DNA from: Isoetes taiwanensis
Lineage: Eukaryota; Streptophyta; Lycopodiopsida; Isoetales; Isoetaceae
Assembly (NCBI GenBank): GCA_021234155.1
Contig: JAJEKV010000031.1
Coordinates: 13,387,748-13,451,747, forward strand
DNA: 64,000 bases
Direction of reading: 5' to 3'
Part shown: positions 57,701 through 64,000 of the stretch, piece after piece
Layout: every line of letters begins with the position of its first letter
How positions within the stretch are numbered: position 1 is the stretch's first letter
Notes under the pieces: model-generated
Databases searched by the model: none
What the model saw: the letters and a program-made list of their open reading frames with translations, nothing else
What the model was told of the DNA's origin: nothing
Translations under genes and position numbers: made by a program

Positions 57701-60700
57701 ACAGACAACCTAAAGCCAGGAATAAAATCCCCAATATGAATTATACTTTTGCCAACGAGGGACGAGGTTGAGGAAGAGGATGTAGACATGGTAGCACCAA
57801 TCAAAAGGAAGGTCAAGAAGGAAATTGAGATGAAAATTAATTCGGATCACAACGCAAAGCGAACACAAATGAGGTCTAAGTAGTCAAAAGTGAGGTTATG
57901 GCCAAGGAAAAGGGAGGTCAGAGGTGCCAAGGTTGGGGTGGAATGCAGGGAGGTTAGCCATATGGTAGAAAAGGACAAATGAAAACAGAAGGGCTAGGTA
58001 AAATGACATATGATTAATAAAGCGGGTGCCATACATATGGGCTGCGATTATAAAGAAAAAGAAGTAATGGACATGATAATAGACAAGTGAACAAAACGAT
58101 AGAAATCAAGGTTGAGGTGGGGGGCAAAAAGATCAGAAATCGAAGCAAAACTAACTGAGATCGAACTTTGGTAAAACGATATGAATGGATATACATGAAA
58201 CAAGCAAAGGGCCAAGTCAAAGTCGAAAAGGGCCAGATTGGGATCATATCAAGAACACAGCGAATGTCAGGGCCAAATCGAAGAGGAGATACAAAGCAAG
58301 CGTAAAAATGCAAAGAGACAAGTCACAAAGAAAAGATAATGTACCATAGTAGCAAATGAGAGCATAATGATAGAGAATCAATATCTTGAGAACATTTAAA
58401 TGCAAAAGCAAAAAGGACAAAGACATATGGAAATGAGGATGCAATAGTGTGATAAATATGCCGCAACTCATAAGAAATATAGAAACATATAAAATATAGC
58501 CCACTCAAAAAACTAAAGGTGCATCACACCCGAATCGGGTTTAAAGACATAATGGATATCCATAACCGAACCAAAAGATGCAAAGAAATAAGTCCAGAAA
58601 AACAATAACAATAGGCCGATTGTCATAATCATCAAAATCCCAATACCCAAGAATAGAAAAGAAACAATATACCACAATGTTAGTAATGAGAAACTGTTTA
58701 ATAGCAGGTGTCAATAAGTGCGTAGACAAGAAATCCAACAATATCCTAAATGCAATTTTCACCAGAAAAAACATGTCCAATGTAACCCTGAATTCCAGTT
58801 GCAAGATGTCAAACTCATAAGATACCGACCAAAAAATTCGGCAGAGGCCATAGAATAAAACAAAGTATATGTCTGAAGTCCAGCGGTCTGATGGAAAGAG
58901 GCAAGCACTCAGGGTGTAGGTGGGTATAAGATTGGCAGAGAGTAGAGGTAGGAGTTGGAACTCAGAAAAGTGCATGAAACTGCAACAACAACAAAATAGC
59001 ACAAATCTCGGCCAAAGCTTCTCCGTAAAAATAGTGAGTTAAACAAGATCAAGAGAAATAATGACGAGGAAAGATAATAACAAGCTGAGCATACTAGATC
59101 TAAAAAAGGAAAAAGGATCGAATGCCCATATAGAGGACTGGGGACCTCAAGTTGTGTGTAGACTAACAGGGACACCAGGGTGTAACGCTACGCAAGATCA
59201 AAATGTGATAACATTGTAAAACCCAAATTTAAGATAGTAATATAGTAAGAAACCTCAGAGGAACAAATGAGGATATTCGGATGTCATAAATCACACTATG
59301 CCATTAAAAACCAAGCAATATGGTAGAGCCCTTTCTAAACTATAAACTCCGCAATAAGCGTGACAAAGAAAATGCACAAATAAACTTAACCTGAGTCAAA
59401 TCACAACGCAAAGAAAATGTTTTAATTCTAAAAACTTATCTGAAGATCATTCGCGAAAGCTGAATGCTAGTGAGTTGAGATATCATCCCTGGCCGGAACC
59501 AACATTGAATGCCTCGAGGAGGTCTAAATGAAATATGAGGATACAGAAATAATGTAACCTGGGAAGCTCCAGAATTGATTTGCAAAGGAATCCGATGGCC
59601 GATTCTTGGATTGCTTCGGCAAATTGTCTACCTGGCTCCAATCGGCTGCAGAACTCCAATATCGGAATTCATGGGCCTGTTGCAGGCAGATACAGAGGTG
59701 TAGATTCAGCTAAGCTGGTGTGTTGGATCGCAACATAAGTAGCACAAGGGAAGAAGAAGCAGCACAGGTGCAAATCCGACTAGACTAGGAAGGCAAATGT
59801 TCAGAAAATGGAGCGGCATGCAGAGCTGGCCAGATCTGAAGACGCAAGAGGAAAGGCCGGTACAGAGTCAAGGATCAACTGTTCTTGGGCCAAGATAAGT
59901 TGCGGTTCACAGGTGAAGCCTGGGGACGGATAAGAACAGCCCATGAACAGCCTGCAACAGGCTCCTGATAAGATCCAAAGAGAGAAGACAGTGCCGAATT
60001 TGCGGGGGATCTACGCAGAGATAACCGGTATTGCGAGCAAAGATGTAGGCCAAGCTAAATAGACGAATCCAATTGGCAAACCTGGTTCGGAGGATTGTTT
60101 GAAAAGATCTGTGCCTGATGAATCAATGATGAGGCAGATCACCGGAGAGAACCCGATCCCTGCTCTGCCTGCACTCAGTACTAGAAAAGAAAATAGTTGC
60201 TGCATGCTCCTTCTGCATGCTTTAAATATCAAATTGAGAGAAGAATTAAAACCAATTTGTCAGAGGATGCATGCAGATAGCTGTAAATGGACGGAAAGCT
60301 CAATTGTAAAAGGAAACATCCAACCAGAGCCCAACTACAGTCTAAAACGCATTGAAGTACATCCATAATTCATGGTAGTGCATGTCGAATCCTTGTGTAG
60401 AGCAATCCTCCTATAGACTCTTGATAACATAAACAGCAACGCAAAGGCAGAAATGCATGATCATAAAAGAATTAGCAAGCAAAGCCACAGAAGCCAAACC
60501 ATAGCGTGCAAATCCGCCAAAACAATCTGGATTGTGTCAGATTAGCTGCGTGTAGGAGGACCTGTGCATAGGGAGAGAAATCCATACCTCATAAGCTATA
60601 CCTTGTATACATCATAAGTTGAAACAAAGCACCAAGAGCAGCCTAGCTATCAAATGGCCAAATCCAGAAGATGATGAGCCAAAAAAGAAATGTGAAACAA

Positions 60701-60816
60701 GAGCAGGAACAATTAAGAATCTGTGATGAGAAGACGGAGGGAAGCAAGAAAAGAAGACAGGTTGGAAGCAATAGACAAGGAAAGACAGAGGGAAGCAAGA
60801 TGATAAGACATGTGAA
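54746..60816. repeat. repetitive purine-rich interior of the recombinase element
   Basis: No credible gene. The plus strand is rich in A and G, so the minus strand shows many hydrophobic chance ORFs. Diverged direct repeats are visible. GCCCAATATAACACC-type units occur at about 54857, 55036 and 55332. A block with GGTCAAGAAGGAAATTG recurs at about 55540 and 57810. The recombinase 3' end (54555-54635) recurs at 56492-56573. The distances of about 2 kb suggest an old duplication of a large unit. From 59200 to 60816 the sequence is more balanced in composition but has no ORF I can recognise. Confidence 0.6.
56491..56573 (-). pseudogene. relic of a second tyrosine-recombinase C-terminus
   Basis: About 80 bp on the minus strand encode ARAHGRWRSSSSHSH, a stop, then VLRDPTQHLEV. 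This is clearly the same motif as 54555-54635. The codon for the nucleophilic Tyr (TAC) reads TAA here, so it is dead. Upstream of this point similarity stops. Confidence 0.7.
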
Positions 60817-60939
60817 AAGCTCGGAGAAGGAAGGAAGCTGCTGTGAGAAGACGCCGATAACCGGTGCTGAAAGAGAAAGAGCTTGATATAGTGGCTCGTC
60901 CCTCCCCAGAATGGCGATCCGATGGCTCGGATCGATGCG
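60817..60939. repeat. right-end repeat R2, copy 2, with terminal hairpin
   Basis: Matches 54350-54472. A 20-base perfect hairpin (CGATCCGA-TGGC-TCGGATCG, 60915-60934) ends five bases before the element terminus. It may mark a recombinase binding site. Confidence 0.8.
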
Positions 60940-61222
60940 ATTGTAGAGATCATCAACCCTGAATGGGTATCCTGCATTGTTCCAGTGGAAAAAAAGAATG
61001 GAACTTTGAGAATTTGCATAGACTATCGAGATTTGAACAAAGCCACTATAAAAGATTGTTATCCCTTGCCTTTTTTGGAAGAAATTCTATATGCTGTTGC
61101 AGGGAAAGACATGTACTCATTTTTGGATGGTCTTTCAGGGTTCAACCAGATTAGTATCAAAGAGGAAGACCAGCCAAAGACTTCATTCATCACTCCTTGG
61201 GGTACTTATGCTATGAATATGT
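60940..61222 (+). pseudogene. reverse transcriptase start of element H (3' part of split frame)
   Basis: From ATT 60940 the frame runs VEIINPEWVSCIVPVEKKNG, LRICIDYRDLNKATIKD, LDGLSGFNQISIKEED and TSFITPWGTYA. This is Ty3/gypsy RT up to the middle of the palm domain. Joined in frame to 53418 it gives the normal spacing from KMLDAGVI to EWVS. After GTYA one base is missing (YEY is expected). Similarity stops at about 61222, so the catalytic DD box, integrase and 3' LTR of H are absent. H is therefore a truncated copy. Confidence 0.9.
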
Positions 61223-62099
61223 AGCATTATAACAAGGGGTTTTTTTGTGATTTTATACGCTTTTTAGCATGGTTTTCATATGATTTCATGGGCGTATTCA
61301 CGTGGACGTACTAAACGGTATTTCTAGAGTGCACCTATTTGTTAGCCATTGATTTTAAAGAAGAGGGAAAATCGTGTGGTTGTGGGGCTTTTATTGTTTG
61401 CATGTTTTTTTAAGTTTAGGTTTTAAATATTAAGATAGGATAATATTAGGTTTGTGGTTTTCGAAAGAAATGTTTTGAAGCGATTAGGGTTCCGGATTTG
61501 GTCTGATACAGGGTTAATCGGTTTGATACAGGGTTATCGGATTTGGTCTGATATTGCATCTCCAATCTCTAGCTTCAGTATGGGGCAACCAGGCAAGCAG
61601 CATCTTGGCCCAGGAAGATTTATCCAATGCATCATCCAATGCATATATCTCTTCTGGCCTTTCCTACTCTTCCTTCCCGTTGCATTGAGTTGCGAGTGGT
61701 GTTGTGGCACTTTAGTTTCTATTTGCTGGCTCCAATTTGTGAGGATACTAGGGATTTTATAAAAACTCTATGCCGCCCTTATCTAGTTGGCTGCTTTTGT
61801 GTTGTTGGCTGTAGTGCGTTGAGCACAATTCAGAATCTGAGAGAAGAAAATTTGCAAAACAATTTCCATCTGAAGAACTTTAGCAAGGTCCACCTGAAGT
61901 TCACTAAAATATCCTACAGATGTTTTCTACTCTTAATTGGAGGCGGTATTGCAGACACCAGTGCGTGGTCATCTCCTAAGCTTTTTTTCTGGTATGTCCC
62001 TCTTATGCGTGGTAACTAAAAGTTTTTGATAATTTCTAAGAAAAGAGAAATCAATTTCCGAGGACGTGCAAACCAATAATACACATTGATTTTTCCAGG
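61223..62099. other. host non-coding DNA, probably intron
   Basis: AT-rich with a T-rich stretch after the H breakpoint and a local duplication of GGATTTGGTCTGATA and TGATACAGGGTTA at 61490-61550. A weak open frame at 61627-62019 has no family resemblance. The end (TTGATTTTTCCAG, 62087-62099) looks like a splice acceptor for the next exon. Confidence 0.5.
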
Positions 62100-62117
62100 T
62101 TTGGGAGTTTCAGCAGC

Positions 62118-62579
62118 TTGAAATGCATCCACATGAACAGTAAGCTGGTTTATTGTGGTTGGAATTTCAAAGCAAGGAACCAGGGGCTCGGTATTCTGCC
62201 ATCTTTGCCTGTTCTGGCCAGTGCTAATCATGGTGGAGATCCTACAAAAAATGAGATAGTTCAAGCTGGGAAGAAGTCTTTGGGGCTCACCTTTGCAACA
62301 GGCATTGTGTATGGACTCCAGCCTGATGCTCTTCTCATGATCCTGCCAGCCCTTGCCCTGCCTTCTAAGTTGGCAGGAATTGCGTTCCTTGGCATGTTTC
62401 TTCTTGGTACAATCATTGCAATGGGAAGCTATACAGTATTTCTTGGGTCTTGTAGTGAAGCACTGCAGCAACGAGTTCCATGGATTACTCAGAAGCTGAC
62501 ATTTGGATCCTCCTTTGTAGCTATTGGTTTCGGTGTGGCCGTCTGCTTAACAGAGTTTTTTGGCATATATATTTTCTAA
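62118..62579 (+). CDS. terminal exon of a high-affinity nickel-transport-family (NicO-like) protein
   Basis: The last 105 residues or so run from KKSLGLTFATGIVYGLQPDA to the stop TAA at 62577-62579. Motifs include LPALALPSKLAG, GTIIAMGSYTVFLGSCSEAL, VPWITQKLTFGSS and EFFGIYIF. They match the C-terminus of the plant plastid 'high-affinity nickel-transport family' proteins (NicO fold). About three membrane helices are evident. The first 50 codons of the open stretch are not conserved. Acceptors at 62099 (TTTTCCAG) and 62221 (CTGGCCAG) are both possible, and the second would leave only the conserved part plus ANHGGDPTKNE. Upstream exons are not in this window, so it is either the end of a real gene whose intron holds element H, or an isolated 3' fragment. 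Metal specificity cannot be told. Confidence 0.75.
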   Translation: MKCIHMNSKLVYCGWNFKARNQGLGILPSLPVLASANHGGDPTKNEIVQAGKKSLGLTFATGIVYGLQPDALLMILPALALPSKLAGIAFLGMFLLGTIIAMGSYTVFLGSCSEALQQRVPWITQKLTFGSSFVAIGFGVAVCLTEFFGIYIF

Positions 62580-62899
62580 CCACTCTCTCATCTTTGCAGT
62601 CTTCTCCCTTGGTCTCACAATTTTGAGGTAGAATCCAGTTTAGTTCTTGCAACCATTAATTCAAAAAGTGTCCTTGACTTGAGACTGTATGGTGGTCCCA
62701 GTGGTAATATGCCTTGCAAAAATCAATTCTTGCAGGGGAGCTTGGGAGTCGATGTTATCGGCAATCAGAACTTTAACTCCCGAGCAAGGTTGTTGGTTCT
62801 TTGCTCCAAGAACTGGCGAATTGTCTACATTCATGACTCATTCAAGGTTGTCAACTGTCTGGAATTTATGTATGGTGGGTTTTTTTTCTTTTCATTAAG
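62580..62899 (+). other. 3' flank of the nickel-transport exon
   Basis: Probably 3' UTR and downstream DNA. An open stretch from 62679 (RLYGGPSGNMPC on) has some codon-like character but no recognised family, and may be a decayed exon. Confidence 0.4.
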
Positions 62900-63021
62900 T
62901 GGAAACAGTGTAGACATGTTAAGATCTAAGCTTGAGAAGCAAGTGGCAGCGATGAAAAATCGAGTGGCCATCAATTATGGACGCTTTCTTTGTTCCACTG
63001 TGAATATTGCCGATCTCACAG
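62900..63021 (+). CDS. possible small exon of an unidentified gene
   Basis: A pyrimidine-rich stretch with a good acceptor (TTTTCATTAAG) precedes 122 bp that are open (SVDMLRSKLEKQVAAMKNRV, then INYGRFLCSTVN). A donor ACAG|GTCTG follows. The peptide begins as an amphipathic helix. I do not recognise it, and splicing cannot be confirmed here. Confidence 0.3.
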
Positions 63022-63150
63022 GTCTGCCCTATTTGTTTATTTCTGGATTTTTTGTTGTGTGTAGCCAAAGATCCAGCTATTTTGGAATGTTCTTTTGAAA
63101 AGTAACAGATGGCCAGATAACCAGATAACAGATGACAATATGGCCGTAGA

Positions 63151-63452
63151 GAGCTTTAAAACTAGGTTTATCCAAGAAGTCTCATGCCTTGGCTACCTCG
63201 CATAGCGAATTACATGTAATATTATTTGCTACAGAGCACAACCCAGCTGAGGATCTAGGGGCTCGGTATTTTGCCATTTTTGCAGTTTCCTATCTTACAA
63301 GTTTACAAGCTCCGACTTCCTATTTGTTTTGTTTCTTTTTACGTGTGCAAAATAAAGATCTATTTGTTTTGGAATTGTAGAGCTTCAAAACTAGGTTCAT
63401 CCAAGAAGTCTCATGCCTTGGCTGCACTGCATATTACTTGCTAGATATTTAC
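63151..63452 (+). repeat. duplicated segment, SINE-like
   Basis: GAGCTTTAAAACTAGGTTTA with about 60 further bases (63151-63230) is repeated with few changes at 63380-63452. The interval includes a 26-bp match (63258-63283) to the 5' part of the nickel-transport open stretch (62183-62208, GGGGCTCGGTATT and GCCAT). A tRNA-like B-box word GGTTCAAATCC lies at about 63513. Together this suggests local duplication with a tRNA-derived short repeat, but no poly(A) tail or target duplication was found. Confidence 0.4.
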
Positions 63453-64000
63453 TACTCAGCTCAGGTTTGTGTTGTGAACGGATAGGTATGGGTTCAAATC
63501 CCGTATAAAACAAACTCCTTGTTGTAAGGCTGAATTATGTTATGGTTTTTAGAAGATGCAGTTTAGTTAGTCTACAAATTCTAAAACGTAATCCAAAGCT
63601 CCCTGTTATTATGCTAGGTATTATTACCATCTTTCCATGGACTGTCGTCGTCTCAATTCTATTTTGCATTTTCGATAATTTCTCTTTTTCATTTGCATTT
63701 GTATTTGAATCCAGCTCCAATCTTGAGGCATTGGACCTCTAGTTTTATGGCAATGTCGCTACTTCGTTCACGCAAATCTATGTCAATTCTCAAAATTTGA
63801 GATGAGTCCACTTCTGAATATTATAATTTAAATCTTGTTTTCATTTGATTTTTTCAAAACTTCTTCAATTTTCAACATGGACAAAATACTGGCCTATGCT
63901 ATATCCAGCAAAGCATCCTTTCATTGTGATTGTGAATTAAGTTCATTTTTATTGGTGCAATACACAGAATTACGATTGAGTTCATCTTCATATTGGCAAT
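63453..64000. other. AT-rich intergenic or intron DNA
   Basis: No gene recognised. One tRNA-like T-arm (ATGGGTTCAAATCCCGT, about 63509-63525) lacks a matching acceptor stem and D-arm, so I do not call a tRNA. The rest is AT-rich with short chance frames. Confidence 0.5.

Larger units (their letters stand above)
54476..60939 (-). mobile_element. tyrosine-recombinase-encoding mobile element (Crypton-like)
   Basis: This is a 6464-bp insert bounded by ATT (54473-54475, 60940-60942). It has no terminal inverted repeats and no LTRs. The ends are R1 (34 bp, left) and R2 (123 bp, right, with a terminal hairpin). At its left end, on the minus strand, it encodes the last 62 residues of a tyrosine recombinase, with the stop codon only 56 bp from the element end. 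Short direct repeats at the junctions, lack of inverted repeats and an end-proximal recombinase fit Crypton-type DNA transposons. No RT or methyltransferase typical of DIRS elements was found. The other 6 kb is purine-rich, repetitive and non-coding as far as I can see, so this copy may itself be defective. Confidence 0.65.

Noticed and set aside
55000-59200. Many long hydrophobic minus-strand ORFs resembling membrane proteins
   Set aside because: The plus strand is purine-rich and repetitive, so its complement reads as Phe/Leu/Ser-rich text. There are no family motifs, no consistent starts, and the ORFs change with the repeats.
54476-60939. Helitron because of the terminal hairpin
   Set aside because: There is no CTRR end and no 5' TC. 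Insertion is flanked by ATT rather than between A and T, and a tyrosine recombinase rather than Rep/helicase is present.
53416-60942. CACTA or PIF/Harbinger transposon because of a 3-bp duplication
   Set aside because: No CACTA terminus, no terminal inverted repeats, and no DDE transposase motif.
62016-62471. 151-codon minus-strand ORF opposite the nickel-transport exon
   Set aside because: It is the antisense shadow of the conserved plus-strand exon and has no motif of its own.
63465-63535. tRNA gene
   Set aside because: A T-arm-like stem and B box are present, but no acceptor stem, anticodon arm or proper A box pairs with it.

Overview
This window looks like nuclear DNA of a land plant with a large, repeat-dense genome. 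A fern or another non-flowering plant is possible, but the sequence does not decide it. The signs are plant-type Ty3/gypsy retrotransposons of the Ogre/Tat/Athila branch, AT-rich spacers, and at the right edge the last exon of a plastid-type nickel-transport-family gene. There are no bacterial-style operons. Nearly everything from 1 to 61222 is mobile DNA.

Layout. An old plus-strand Ty3/gypsy element, called H here, has its gag at 50565-51720, protease plus an RNase H domain at 52105-53418, and the start of its reverse transcriptase at 60940-61222. H was hit twice. (1) Its 5' leader holds a 47.6-kb block (2295-49915) built entirely from one other Athila-like Ty3/gypsy family. The block has canonical TG..CA ends and a perfect 5-bp target duplication CATTC (2290-2294 and 49916-49920). 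Inside it are at least seven partial or full copies in both orientations: A minus 2295-13255, B plus 13256-15680, C minus 15681-18249, a plus fragment 18250-20268, D minus 20269-30963, E minus 30964-36420, G plus 36600-47516, F minus 47517-49915. (2) Its pol frame is split exactly at an ATT codon by two tandem insertions (53419-54472 and 54476-60939). These share their ends, and each is bounded by ATT. The larger one encodes, on the minus strand, the C-terminal catalytic end of a tyrosine recombinase. Removing both inserts restores the H reading frame without a scar.

The Athila-like family has the order LTR (about 600 bp) - PBS - gag with two CCHC knuckles - protease (DGG) - RT - RNase H - integrase with HHCC finger and GPY motif - about 0.7 kb spacer with an internal poly(A) tract - a very long extra sense ORF (about 3.1 kb, coiled coil, no visible membrane segment) - polypurine tract - LTR. 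The extra ORF sits where Athila elements carry their env-like gene.

Sequence quality matters here. Between about 2.5 kb and 45.9 kb every copy is full of small indels, and these concentrate at CAG/CTG positions of the clean copy F. The stretch 32046-36420 is collinear with the element but rewritten into GC-rich, bacterial-looking text. Both patterns point to uncorrected long-read consensus error in methylated repeats. The frameshifts, inversions and copy number inside the block should therefore not be taken at face value.

The last 2.8 kb (61223-64000) is ordinary host DNA: intron-like sequence, the terminal exon of the nickel-transport-family gene (62118-62579), a possible second small exon, and a duplicated SINE-like segment.
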